Source: Agapanthus africanus (taxonomy: Eukaryota; Streptophyta; Magnoliopsida; Asparagales; Amaryllidaceae). Taken from it: DNA of 64,000 nt. This document shows, piece by piece, positions 11,658 to 23,087 of this stretch. Under the pieces are notes generated by a model that did not search any database, was not told the DNA's origin, and worked only from the letters and a program-made list of their open reading frames with translations. Each line of letters starts with the position of its first letter. Position 1 is the first letter of the stretch. The stretch is from assembly GCA_030015575.1 (NCBI GenBank), contig JASDDO010000006.1, forward strand, positions 205,163,632-205,227,631, read 5' to 3'. Both the position numbers and the translations under genes were made by a program.

Positions 11658-13801
11658 TGTTAGTTATATGTATGCCCTAGAGGCCATTACTGTACATACG
11701 ATGCATATTGTAATGGATGCTTGGACATATATAGGGAGGACTTTCTTGCTCGACATGATAGTACGCTATCTGGTTGTACTTTATCTTAACATGTACTCTG
11801 ATTGTCTCTATATTACATGTTGATAAATCCCTTAGGATATGTACTCGACTACTGGGACTATGATGAGATCATACTAGTAGGGACACAGTAGTCGATGAGT
11901 ACATCCTATAACTGTTCCTAGTCGAGGGTGTATCGAGACAGGGCATCGATACACCAGAGTAGACTAGCGTATACGCATCTTGACCCATTTGATGGGCGAT
12001 GGATGATCCCATATCCATCGGTGTTTGACATCAAGGATGGTGTACGGGTGCTCAGTGGAGACTGGGCACACTGGACGGACTCGCCGAGAACTCCCAGATG
12101 GTATTATACCTCACGTCAGATGGCAGTTCTCCGGTGACACTGGTACAGAGTAGTCTTTTGACCCGAGATCATCATAGAGTCTTGTGTGATTCCTACCGTG
12201 CTTTGATTTCCATCATACCATGTCCAAGAGGGCATGCAAAAAGGCGGCTTTTGGGTACAGTCCCGAATCACATGGAGGCAATGAGCGATAGGAGGGGATT
12301 CGTCTCTCGCGGTATAGGGAGTTGATGTTGCGCTGTGTTCGATTGGCTATAACCGGAAATCCCTGACTAGGGTTGCTGAGATTTACTGGTAAGTGTTATC
12401 AGTAGTTTCTCAAACTATTATAGACCTCATATCGACAAGACTTATCAAGCTACTGGGGTCTGACGTATACTACCCTTAGGCGAGATATGCGACATATCAG
12501 ACGACGAGACCGGACTGTACGGGAGTGTTACTGTTTGGATTCACAGGAGAATGTACAGGCTTGCTTGTTGATTTTCTGAGCGCTCAATACCTGGGTGGCT
12601 GTTACGTTTAGCTGACCGCTTGCAGCTTGTGGGTGTTTGATATGATCATCACCTACTGCCGGCGTATTGATGATTCTTTAGAGTCTTACACAGAGGTTTC
12701 TTGACTCAGGCAAAACGGAGTAGGAGCACATTTATGATATGTGCGGGACCGAGGATAATGCAGTATGTGATACCATATTGGATTCTCGCGATATGATATA
12801 TCGGCCGTGTATATGTGATATAGCCGGGTCATCGTATTAGTCGGTTATATGCGATATAGCCGGATTGTTGGATCAAGTGTTGATTCGATAATTTAATGTA
12901 TAATAATATATATGATATATTAAATTACATTAACTAATATTAGCTCACTAAAAGATTCTTTTTCTCACTCGGGTAATACATTGATATATATGCGATATAT
13001 GTTAATTGTATTATTTTATTTTGTTACAATAAATATTATATATGTGATATATAATATTGTAACATGTTATGATTGCTAATGCAACATGTTTAGTAGAGAT
13101 TAAACAAGGTTAGGGCTTGATTAGGGTTAGGTCTTTCAAGAACCTTCTAGAAGGTTTTTCTTTTGTTTTGTGTTAGATATTTTAAAGTGACTCACCTTTA
13201 ACTTATCCAAACCCTAGCCCTAGTTAAATCTCTACAAAGGTTTGTTGAACCATGGTTGCATTATTCATCATTATTTATCTTTTCATTGTTCATCACAAAA
13301 GGATTAAGGCTTCATCTTCTTTCATCTTCTTCCTTTGAGCAAAAGCTTTCTAGTTTTTGCTTTGTGATGAAAGTGAGTGAGAAAATGAAAACAAATGAGA
13401 GCAAAAATCCTACTTCATCATCCTCATCTATCCTTATCATTTAGATGAGGGTGTTCACATCATTTCATGAGTGATAGCTTGTGTTAACGAAACTTCAAGG
13501 TAGATCATCTATGTTATCGAAGATCGGAAGCAAGACTGCATCTTTCTCTTCGTGAAGCCTCTCGAGAGTCCATAACATGATGATCGCAGCGAAGGGACCT
13601 CAACACGGAGCTTAAGAAGTGAAGGACCGGATCTACAAAGGTTGTAATCCCTTTCACATAGTGTTAAAGTGTTTAACATGCTTGTTTTCGCCTAATCTCT
13701 AGTTTAAAGATCCGGCTTTGGGTTGTTCGGCACGGCTAAATTTTTATTTGGGCATGGTTGATGCCTTGTAGAACCTTATGGCAGTGCATAGCAACCCTAC
13801 A
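11658..13801 (+). mobile_element. Solo LTR of subfamily LTR-2 inside element A's RT
   Basis: 2144 bp beginning TGTTAGTTATATGTATGCCC and ending AGCAACCCTACA, with TTCTT on both sides (11653-11657 and 13802-13806). No internal region: RT sequence resumes directly, so one LTR was left by recombination between two LTRs. Similar to the B 3' LTR (20878-23087) and to the inverted copy at 36450-38618. It contains many short palindromes of the type ATAT-GNG-ATAT between 12785 and 13060. Confidence 0.93.
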
Positions 13802-14730
13802 TTCTTGTCACATAGGTTCTCCATGGAAGACCTGGGTGATGCGTCTTACATTCTAGGGATCTAGAGCTATCGTGATAGATCTTAGAGAATGTTGGGACTT
13901 TCGCAGTCCAGGTATATCAACACTATACTGAAAAGATTCAGTATGGAAGATTCTAAGCGCGGTAATTTACCGGATTGTCATGGAATCACCCTATCCAAAG
14001 AGATGTCTCCCAAGACTGATTTGGAAAGGGAACGCATGTCAATTATACCCTACACTTTTGCGGTGGGCTTTATAATATATGCGATGTTGTGCACCATACC
14101 AGATGTAGCTTACGCACTTAGCGTGGTAAGCCGGTATCAGTCGGACCCAAGGGAGAAGCACTGGATAGCAGTAAAGAACATTCTAAAGTACCTGAGAAGG
14201 ACTAAGGATATGTTCCTCGTTTACGGCGTAAAAGACCTCATGATCGAGGCTTTCGCTGACTCCAGCTTCCAGAGTGATAAGGATGACTAAAAGTCCATGT
14301 CAGGTTATGTCTTTACCCTCAATGGAGGGGCGGTGTGCTGGAAGAGTTCCAAGCAGGACACCGTTGCTGACTCAACGATGGAAACGGAGTATATAGCTGC
14401 TTGCGATGCCGCAAAAGAATCAGTCTGGATAAAGAAGTTCCTCACAGAACTTCAGGTGGTTCCATCCATTGTTGATCCAATACCTCTGTATTGTGACAAA
14501 GCGGGGCTATAACTTTAGCAAAGGAACCCAGGTCCCATCAGAAGTCAAGAAACATCTTAAGGCAGTATCACCTGATCAGGGAGATCGTAGATTGCCAGGA
14601 TATCGAGGTTCGGAGAGTTGCTACAGAGGAGAACACTGCAGACCCATTCACAAAGGCCTTACCTCAGATTCAGCTCGAGAGGCTACTCGAGATGATAGGT
14701 CTTCGATATGCCAGTACATGGCCCAAGTGC
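13802..14730 (+). pseudogene. pol: Element A RT end and RNase H remnant
   Basis: Continues RT after the solo LTR (LSHRFSMEDLGDASYILGI). Stops follow: TAG for Gln just after YILGI, TAG for Lys in the DRSKR motif, and TAA at 14288-14290. RNase H follows ([30 protein letters not shown]). A one-base loss near 14500 shifts the frame. The normal end (STWP then TAG) is lost because the stop triplet reads AAG here. Dead copy. Confidence 0.85.
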
Positions 14731-14741
14731 AAGTGGGAGAT
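14730..14741 (+). other. Element A polypurine tract
   Basis: CAAGTGGGAGAT directly before the 3' LTR; the same tract precedes the 3' LTRs of B, C and, with one change, D. It is the expected primer site for plus-strand synthesis. Confidence 0.75.
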
Positions 14742-16659
14742 TGTTAGTGTATATGCCCTAGGGGCCATTATTGTATCATATTAGTTTATATATTACTTAA
14801 TGAAAGCTTGGGATATTCACAGTTATATTAACAGTATCGCTCAACATAGTAGTATGCTACTTGGTTTATGTCTATCTTAATATGTGTATATGTTAGCATA
14901 TCGCGAAAACATATTGATAGAGCCCTTAGGATATTTCTTGACTACCAGCGTTGTGATGGCAGTCACACTAGTGGGGGCTGGGTAGTCTACAAGCACATCC
15001 TTTTTCAGGTCCCTAGTCGTAGGATTATCGAGACAGGACATCGATACTCCGGAATAGACTAGTGTGTATGCTTCTCATCCCAGTTGGGGAAATGGTCTGT
15101 CCCACAGCCATTAGTACATTGTACTAGAGATAGTATACAGGCGCTCGTTGGGTTATGGGTACACCGGACAGGACTCGCAAGGAACTGTTGGTTGGTATTA
15201 TACCCGTCGTCAGTTAACAGTTCCCAGGTGACATGAGTACAGCATAGTCAGCAGACTTGACACTGCTGCTTCGTCTCGAGTGTGTTCCCACTGTTCTTAA
15301 ATTGCTATCTTACCACGGATCAAAGGAGTCGTGCAAACAGGTAGCAGTTGGGTGCAGTCCCAAAGCACATGGAGGCAGTGGCGGTTAGATATGATTCGTC
15401 TCTCCCGGTATTGGGAGTTGATATCGCGCTGTGTTCGGAGAGCCATTACGCAATGTCCCTAGCCAGGGCAAACCAGATTTACTGGTAGGATTTCCAGTAG
15501 CTTCTCAAGGTGTAATGGGCTTCACTCCGACATGACTTATACCGCTTTTAGGGGACTGACGCTTGCCGCCCCCTAGGCCCGATATGCGATAGTCCTAGAT
15601 GAACAGACCAGACTGTACGGAGATTGTCACATCAGGCTCAGTAGGAGTTCGGATGGGTTTCCTCATCGGCCTTCTTATCGACATCTACCTGGGGACCGTT
15701 ACGTACAGCTAGTACCGCTCGCGGCCTGTGGTTAAACCCACTGCCAGCGTAGTAGTCGAGTCTTTAGAGTCCCACACAGAGAGTTTCCCTGGTTCAGGCG
15801 AAACGATATAGAGGTCGTATGGTTTTACGACTGGGTTCGGACACATACGTGTATTTATGCACGTACGATGTTCGGACAATTTTTACTAGCGGGCATTAGT
15901 TTAAGCCAGATTCTAGAAATGGATTATTGGATTTATACAGTCTCAGTATTTCCGAGTTTTCACGGATGGGAGGGGCATTCTCGTAATTAGTCGAGAAGCT
16001 TCTATAAGATAGAAGAGGTGGAGAGCTTAGGTGGAATTTGCATTAAATGGATTAGTGACTCATGGAGTGATTCATCCAAATGAGTTAATGAAGCATTCAT
16101 TGCTTAATGACTCATGAGATGATTCATCCAAAGTGAGTTAATGAAGCATGGTTGATATTATCATATGTTTTTCATTTAGATAATTATCATGCTTTATATA
16201 TTCACAAATGAGTTAGAATTCATTATCATTATCACTTTCACATTCTCTCTCCTCAAGCTCTCTCTCTTCAAAGAACTAACCCTAATCCTCTCATGTGTTG
16301 AGATCCAAGGGTTAGCAAGACTAATAGATCCCTAATCCTCTTCTATATCCTCTAGGTTACTTTGACTAGCACTCATAGCCACCAAGTTACCTCAAGTGAG
16401 AGGTTAATGTTTGGAGAAGGAGCTCTCGGGTGGATCTTCTATCACATCGAGGAGGCCGATGAGTAGGTGAACTACAAGAACAAGAAGGACTAGAATCTTG
16501 AGGTATAATCGTCTATCATAGTAGTTAATCACTTCTAGATAGTTGTTAGTTAGGGTTTAGCAAAGATCCGTAAAGTTAGTCGATGTTAACTCAAACAAAA
16601 TGATTGTTTTACCTATTCCGCCTCCCCACATCTTGTGGGGTGTCTAACGTCGACTTACA
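14742..16659 (+). repeat. Element A 3' LTR
   Basis: Begins TGTTAGTGTATATGCC, ends CGACTTACA, 1918 bp, followed by the TTTAG duplication (16660-16664). Pairs with 4655-6570. Confidence 0.92.
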
Positions 16660-16664
16660 TTTAG

Positions 16665-17619
16665 CAAAACTGGCAGATGCTACAACACTCAGTTTGTGTT
16701 TTGACTGCTTTTGGAGTTCTGCTTTGCATAATGATATATATGATATATCCCGCACCTTATTCGATGAGGAAAGAGCAGAGATCCCTTCACCGGGAATGAC
16801 CTCTTTAGCAAAACTAATGAAAGCCTAAAAAACGATCCTTTTTAAAAATTCCCTTGTTTCTACAACGATATCAAGTTCATTACGCAATAGGTTTTCAGAA
16901 AAAACTGGCGAAGCCCTCCGTCATTTCAGAAAAGAACTGTTTAGTATTCGTGCTGCGTTTATTGGCCTTTGTCAAGGCGTAGTGTGCGGTAGCTGAATAG
17001 TGCTTATCTGTTTATGCATATGATGCAGATTGTTTTGGGGTAGTCATACGATCTTGTTGGCCTTTGTCAAGGGTCGTGCGGGTGGGTTTGATTCAATCAA
17101 GAAATGACGGGTTGAACTTATGATTTGTTGGCCTTTGTTAAGGTCATAGGGGTTAAGGGAAAAATATTATCGGGAATTTCAATTGTTGAAATTTGCAATG
17201 AGATTGCATATTTTCTATAAGATAGTTGGATCCCGATACCCACTATGAGTAATTGTTACTCCTGGGAGAGTCTTACACAGGACAATTAGCCGATCAAGTT
17301 GGTGTCTAGAAAGGTGTCAACGGGGTTATGCCTCTGGGAAAATGAGGTTTATTTTAATTAGGTCCGTGCGAATGCACGGGAAACCTCCCTCAAAGTAAGG
17401 AAACTCGCCTGGCTGAAAGATTGGCAAAATTTTTGGGTGTAATTAATCCCGGCTAGTCTTTCCTTTTAGGGTTTGAAGGAAGATTTGATAAAAACAGTGG
17501 GAGCCATCCTGATAAGATAAAATAATAACCAATCTGATCTTGCAAGAGCATACGCTAAAATGTTTTCTTCTCTCTCTCTCCAGGTAGCGACCATAGCATG
17601 CCTTAATCAAGAAAATAAT
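16665..17619 (+). promoter_or_regulatory. Element B leader, second part
   Basis: Leader resumes after the TTTAG duplication (16660-16664) left by A. It contains the second copy of the block with CCCGCACCTTATTCGATG and ACCGGGAATGACCTC (16725-16812), the triple hairpin (16962-17143), a pyrimidine tract (17562-17583) and GTAG|CGACC with the AG ending at 17587. The ATG at 17560 lies inside the pyrimidine tract and is an unlikely start. The ATG at 17598 opens only two codons. Confidence 0.7.
16962..17143 (+). ncRNA. Triple leader hairpin, element B copy
   Basis: TTGGCC-TTT-GTCAAGG at 16962-16977 and 17057-17072, and TTGGCC-TTT-GTTAAGG at 17128-17143. All three loops are TTT, whereas the other elements carry AAC/AAT, TTC or AAA. 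Stem TTGGC with GTCAA (one G-U). Confidence 0.55.
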
Positions 17620-19170
17620 ATGGATGTATTGACCGAACCCGCATGTTATATTGTGCTGGGGATCGTTGGTTCCATTCTTTCTTATAAAAGTTATAAGACC
17701 GAACAGGATATAGGGGAATACCGGGATTCCCATGCAACCCGAATGAAGGAAGTACATGTTGATGCATTTTCTTCCGGTGTGTTCGTTACAGAGAACTGTT
17801 TCACCATTTTCTCTACGTCCTGGGTATTAGATACCGTGTCAAGATCCCATATATGTAATCAGTTACATGGGCTGAGAAAAGGTAGAGAACTTGGAGAAGG
17901 TGATAAAGACATAAGGGTTGGAAATGGTGCAATTGTTGCAGCTAAAACCGTCGAGGAATATCACCTTGTATTACCAACTGGTAATACATTGATTCTGAAC
18001 GAATGTTATTACATGCCGAACCTAATATGAAACATTATATCGGTTTCTTTGCTAAGTAAAGAGGGATATAATTTTTCATTACAGGATAATGTTATGAATA
18101 TTTTTCTGAACCAAAAGTTGGTTGGATCAGGCACGTTGTGCAATGGCATTTATGTTCTAAATCAATCAACAGTTCTGAGCATAACAAACAAACACAAGAG
18201 GAAGAGTTCAGAAATGAACGAATACTTCTTGTGGCATTGTAGACTTGGTCATATCAATGCGACACGGCTAGCTAAGTTGCATAAGGATGGATATTTGAAT
18301 CCGTTTGAATTTTCATCTTATGACACTTTTCAGTCATGTCTCAAAGGAAAGATGACCAAAACTCCGTTTACAGGACACGGAGAAAGAGTTACGGAACTCT
18401 TGGGACTGGTACATAGTGATGTATGCGGTCCCATGTCTACACATGCCAGGGATGGTTCTTCGTACTTCATTACATTCACTGACGATCTATCTAGATTCGG
18501 ATATGTGTTCCTGATGAAACACAAATCAGAAGCTTTTGAGAAATTTAGAGAATATAAACAAGATGTCGAGAACCAAACCGGGAAAAGTATAAAAATCCTT
18601 CGATCTGATCGAGGAGGTGAATACTTGAGCAATGAATTCCTGGACTTCCTAAAAGAGAATGGGATTCTCTCTCAGCTAACTCCTCCATATACACCACAGC
18701 ACAATGGTGTATCGGAACGGATGAACCGCACCCTATTAGATATGGTGTGCTCTATGATGAGCACTGCTGAGTTACCTTTTTCCTTCTGGGGGTATGCGCT
18801 GGAGACAGCAGCATACCTATTGAATCAAGTTCTATCTAAATCTGTACCTACCACACCATATGAGATATTGAGAGGGAAGAGACCATGTCTTAAACGAGTT
18901 AAGATATGGGGTTGTCCGGCCTATGTCAAAAGGAAAAATCCGAACAAACTCGAGGCACGGTCAGTTCTATGCATGTTTGTGGGATATCCCAAACATTCAC
19001 ATGGATATCTTTTCTACTATGGCGAGGAACAAAAGGTGTTTGTTTCTCGACATGCCACCTTTTTAGAAAAGGAATTTCTTGCAAAAGAAATTAGTGGCAA
19101 CGAGGTAGAACTGGAAAAAATTCCGGCTATACAAACTCAAACTGAAGATTTAGTGAACCCGAGGATTCGA
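17620..19170 (+). pseudogene. pol: Element B gag-less coding region: protease and integrase
   Basis: The first usable ATG in frame is 17620 (MDVLTEPACYIVLGIVG). About 45 residues of unknown origin, with one short hydrophobic stretch, lead directly into the protease region; Gag and its zinc knuckle are absent. Protease reads WVLDTVSRSHICN (DTG changed to DTV). A TGA replaces a Cys codon at 18028-18030 and the frame reopens at once. Integrase: WHCRLGHIN intact, the first Cys of CQSCLKGK is Phe, D, D and E present (HSDVCGPM, RSDRGGEYL, GVSERMNRT). A frameshift near 19165 ends the region. B's N-terminal 45 residues match nothing in A, C or D; the nucleotide string TTGACCGAACC there recurs in F. 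Confidence 0.8.
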
Positions 19171-20863
19171 TAGTACCCAACGAACCTCGGCCTCTCCGCC
19201 GATCTAGTATGGTTCCTCACCCACCTGAGAGATACTACTGTTTTCTCATGGATGGTGGGAGCGAGGATTGCATCATGGAGGATGATGTCCCAACTAGCTT
19301 CGAGCAGGCCATCACGAGTGGTAACTCAGTGAAATGGCTGGATGCAATGTGGTTCGAGATGGAATCCATATACACTAACAAATTATGGACTTTGGAAGAT
19401 GCTCCTGAAGAGGTAAAACCCATTGGGGGCAAGTGGATCTTTAAGAAAAAACTTGGTGTAGATGTGAAAGTGGAGACTTTCAAAGCTAGACTTGTTGCAA
19501 AGGGTTTTCGTCAACGACCAGGTGTCGATTATGACGAAACCTTTTCTTCAGTGGCTATGCTTAAATCCATCGGATCATGCTTGCCATCGCTGCATATCAT
19601 GACTACGAAATCTGGCAAATGGATGTTAAGACCGCCTTTCTAAATGGTGATTTAGAAGAGAGTGTGTACATGACTCAGCCAGAGGGCTTCGTAGCTAGTG
19701 GGAGCAGCGGGAAGGTGTGCAAGCTGCTTAAATCCATTTGTGGATTAAAGCAAGCATTGCGGAGTTGGAACATCTGCTTTGACATCGTTATCAAAGAGTT
19801 TGATTTCGTCAAAAACGTAGATGAACCTTGTATATACAAGAAGATGGCAGAGAGTAAGGATGTATTCCTCGTATTGTACGTGGATGACATACTCTTGATA
19901 GGAAATGACATTCTTATGCTGCAATCAGTCAAGCTCTTCTTATCGCAAAGATTCTCAATGAAAGATCTAGGGGATGCCTCCAACATCTTAGGGATTAAGA
20001 TCTATAAAGATAGATCTAAACGGATACTGGGATTGTCCCAATCCAGGTACATTGACACCATATTAAAGCGGTTTAGTATGGAAGAATCCAAGCGTGGGTT
20101 CTTACACACGATCTTTGGTCTCACTCTCTCCAAAGAGATGTCTCCCAAGACTGATTTGGAGAGTGCTCGCATGCAAGGAATACCCTATGCTTCGGCAGTA
20201 GGCTCTATCATGTACACGATGCTATGTATAAGACCCGATGTAGCACACTCACTAAGTGTAGTGAGTGGGTATCAAGCAGATCTAGGAGAGAGTCACTGGA
20301 CAGCTGCGAAGAGCATTCACAAGTACTTACGAAGGACTAAAGAGATGCTCTTGGTGTATGGTAACGGAGAACTCCAAGTGTAGTCCTTTACCGATTCAAG
20401 CTTACAGAGTGATAAGGACGGCTCTAAGTCGCACTCGGGATTTGTCTTTACCCTCTACGGAGGGGTGGTGTGCTGGAAGAGTTCCAAGAAAGAAACCGTG
20501 GCACACTCGACGATGGAGGCTGAATACATCGCTGCCAACGATGCTACCAAAGAGGTTGTCTCGATCAAGATGTTCATAACTGAACTTGGAGTGGTTCCAT
20601 CCATTAAGGATACAATACCTTTGTATCGTGATAACAAGGGAGCGGTGGCTTTGGCCAAGGAACCCAGGTCCTATTAGCGATCCAGGCATATTTTGAGTCG
20701 GTATCACCTGATCTGGGAGATAGTTGATCGCCGGGAGATCGAGGTCAGGAGGGTAGACACGAAGAACAACACAGCGGATCCACTCACAAAGTCCATTCCC
20801 CAGATACAGTTCGAGAAACTCTTCAGGATGCTCGGTAAGCGATACTACAGCAGCTGGTCCTAG
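19171..20863 (+). pseudogene. pol: Element B reverse transcriptase and RNase H remnant
   Basis: RT in two frames: first 19209-19570 (GKWIFKKKLG, FKARLVAKGF), then, after a shift near 19570, a long frame to 20383 with QMDVKTAFLNG, SICGLKQALRSWN, YVDDILLIGND and DRSKRILGLSQSRY. TAG replaces Glu at 20381-20383 at the start of RNase H; the frame continues (STMEAEYIAA, LYRDN with Cys to Arg) with a TAG at 20675-20677, and reaches the natural TAG at 20861-20863 after KRYYSSWS. Catalytic RT residues are intact. Confidence 0.85.
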
Positions 20864-20865
20864 TG

Positions 20866-20877
20866 CAAGTGGGAGAT
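20866..20877 (+). other. Element B polypurine tract
   Basis: CAAGTGGGAGAT directly before the 3' LTR; identical to the tract of A and C although the LTRs belong to different subfamilies. Confidence 0.7.
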
Positions 20878-23087
20878 TGTTAGTTGTATGTATGCCCTAG
20901 AGGCCAGTATTGTACATATGATGTATATTATATTGGATGCCTGCACAAATATAGAGAGGACTTTTTTGCTCGATATGATAGTATGCTATCTGGTTGCTCT
21001 TTATGTTAACATGTATACTTGTCTCTTGATACTGTCTTATGGCTACATGTTGGTAAAGCCCTTAGGATGTGTACTTGACTACGAGGACTATGATGAAGAT
21101 CATACTAGTGGGGCCATGGTTGTCCATAAGTTCATACTTTAACGTTCCTAGTAGTGGGTGTATCGAGACAGGGCATCGATATACCAGAGTAGACTAGCGT
21201 ATACGCTTCTCGACCAATACAATGGGCGATGGATGATCCCTTATCCATTGGTGTTTGACATCAGAGATGGTATACGGGTGCTCAGTGGAGACTGGGTACA
21301 CTGGACGGACTCGCCGAGAACTCCAAGATGGTATTATACCTCAAGTCAAATGGCAGTTCTCTGGTGACACTTGTACAGGTTAGTCTGTAGACCCGAGATC
21401 TTCAAAGAGTCTTGTGTGATTCCCACTGTGCTTAGATTTCCTCCTTACCACATCCAAGAAGGCATGCAAAAAGGTGGTTTTTGAGTACAGTCCCGAGTCA
21501 CATGGAGGCAATGTGCGATAAGAGGGGTTTCGTCTCTCTCGGTATTAGGAGTTGATGTTGTGCTGTGCTCGATTGGCCATAACAGGGAAGTCCCTGGACA
21601 TGGTTGATTTAGAGATTTACTGGTAAGTATTACCAGTAGTTTCTCGACCCATTATGAGCCTCACATCGGCATGACTTATCGGTTTTTGGGGTCTGACGTT
21701 TACCACCCATATACTTAATATGCGACAAATCAGACGAGGATACCCGACTGTACGGCATGTGTTACCGTCAGGATTTTGCAGGAGTTGGAGCGGGTTTGCT
21801 TGCTGATCTTCTGATCGCTCAATACCCGGGTGGCCGTTACGTCCAGCTAGTACCGCTTACGGCTTGTGGGTGCTTGATGTGATCATCACCTACTGCCGGC
21901 GTATTGACGAGTCTTTAGAGTCCTACATAGAGGTTTTACTGGCTCAGGAAAAACGGAATAGAGGCACATATGTGATATGTGCGGGACCGAGAATAATGCG
22001 AGTATGTGATGCCGTATTCTATTCTCGCATCTTTTGTATCGGTCGGTTATATGCGATATAGCCGGGTTATCAAATCAAGGGTTTATTCGAAAAGACGATA
22101 CATTGGATGTTAGTCGGTTATATGTGATATATCCGGATTATTAAGTCAAATATTGATTTAATAATTTAGTGTATAATTGGATATGTGATATACTAATTTA
22201 CATTAACTAACATTGGTTCACTTAAGCATTTGTTTTTTCTCACTTGTGCACAACTTAATATATATGTGATACATATTAATTTATGTACTGATTTTAGTAT
22301 CATGGTTGTTAATACAACTTTCATGGGTGTAGAACACTTACACCATGCTAATTATCATGTTGGGTTTAGTATTTAAAGTAATTACAAAATTAGTGAAAAA
22401 TTGGAAAAATGCAAGAAGCAAGTGGAAGCTTGTGGATGCATTGACTAAGTCCACTAGGTTTGTTTTACTTTATATATTTGTTAACCTAACCATGTTAATT
22501 AGCCATGGTTATGTCTCTACATGAGTTAGTATATGATACTCACTCACCATGGTTCACTCACTCACTTGATCATTATTCTCATCTCATTTTAGTTCATCTT
22601 TTTCCTCAAGCTCAAAAAGCTTGCTAGGGTTTTGATTAAGTGAGAAAGTAAAGTGAGAAAAGAAATTCTAAAGTGAGCCCACTTCCTGTTTCATCATCCT
22701 CTACTAGGCTATCACTTTAGTTTAGGGTTTTTGCTTCACTAATTCTCTAGTTAGTGAAGTAGAAGCTTGAGCTAGTATTCTCTCGACATAGGTCATCTTC
22801 GGCCACGAAGACTTCAAGCAAGATTGCTCATTTCTCTACGCGAAGCCATGCAAGAGTCCGGGATTTCGACGATCGCAGTGATGAGAATACTACAAGGAGC
22901 TTATGAAGTGAAGGACCGATCTACAAAGGTTGTATTTCCTTTTTCACGTAGATAGTAAATGGTTTACTTTGTTTCCATATTGTATTCTAGTTAACGATCG
23001 TGTTTAGAGTTCCTTTTAACGGCAATATTTTAAAATGGCATGGACGATGCCTCCTGAAAGCTTGCTGCCGTCGATAGGAACCCTACA
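20878..23087 (+). repeat. Element B 3' LTR (LTR-2 subfamily)
   Basis: 2210 bp from TGTTAGTTGTATGTATGCCC to GGAACCCTACA. Shares the first roughly 1.1 kb architecture with LTR-1 (CCTTAGGAT, GGGCATCGATA, ATTCGTCTCTC blocks) but then diverges: 21950-22290 holds hairpins such as CGGTTATAT/ATATAGCCG (22044-22064). The flank at 23088 is LTR-1 sequence of element C, so ACTGG (23088-23092) should be the target duplication; its partner is outside the window. Confidence 0.88.

Larger units (their letters stand above)
4655..16659 (+). mobile_element. Complete copia element A (LTR-1 subfamily) with TSD TTTAG
   Basis: Angela/BARE-type element with 5' LTR 4655-6570, PBS, leader, broken gag-pol, polypurine tract and 3' LTR 14742-16659. 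The target duplication TTTAG is exact at 4650-4654 and 16660-16664. It lies in the leader of element B. A solo LTR-2 copy (11658-13801) has split its RT. I count about 23 differences in the first roughly 315 aligned bases of its two LTRs, near 7 percent, so it is older than D. Coding frames carry many stops and shifts. Confidence 0.93.
3867..23087 (+). mobile_element. Copia element B (LTR-2 subfamily, gag-less), interrupted by element A
   Basis: Angela/BARE-type Ty1/copia element. Visible parts: leader (3867-4654 and 16665-17587), coding remnant (17620-20863), polypurine tract, and a complete 3' LTR (20878-23087). Its 5' LTR and PBS should lie left of the window, beyond inverted LTR X. Element A sits in the leader with a TTTAG duplication, and the leader reads on smoothly when A is removed. 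B itself is inserted in the 5' LTR of element C: the base after its 3' LTR (23088) starts ACTGGGTAGTCTAC, the middle of an LTR-1 sequence. No gag is present between the leader and the protease region. Confidence 0.85.

Noticed and set aside
11928..12137. A 69-codon open frame kept at the same length in three LTR-2 copies (also 21158-21367 and 38139-38348, minus strand)
   Set aside because: It starts with GTG, not ATG, and nearly all differences between copies change the amino acid, so there is no sign of selection for protein.
17560..17619. ATG at 17560 as start of the B coding region, and ATG at 8592 in A
   Set aside because: Both lie in or before the pyrimidine tract upstream of the likely splice acceptor; the alignment with C and D places the start after AG|CGACC.
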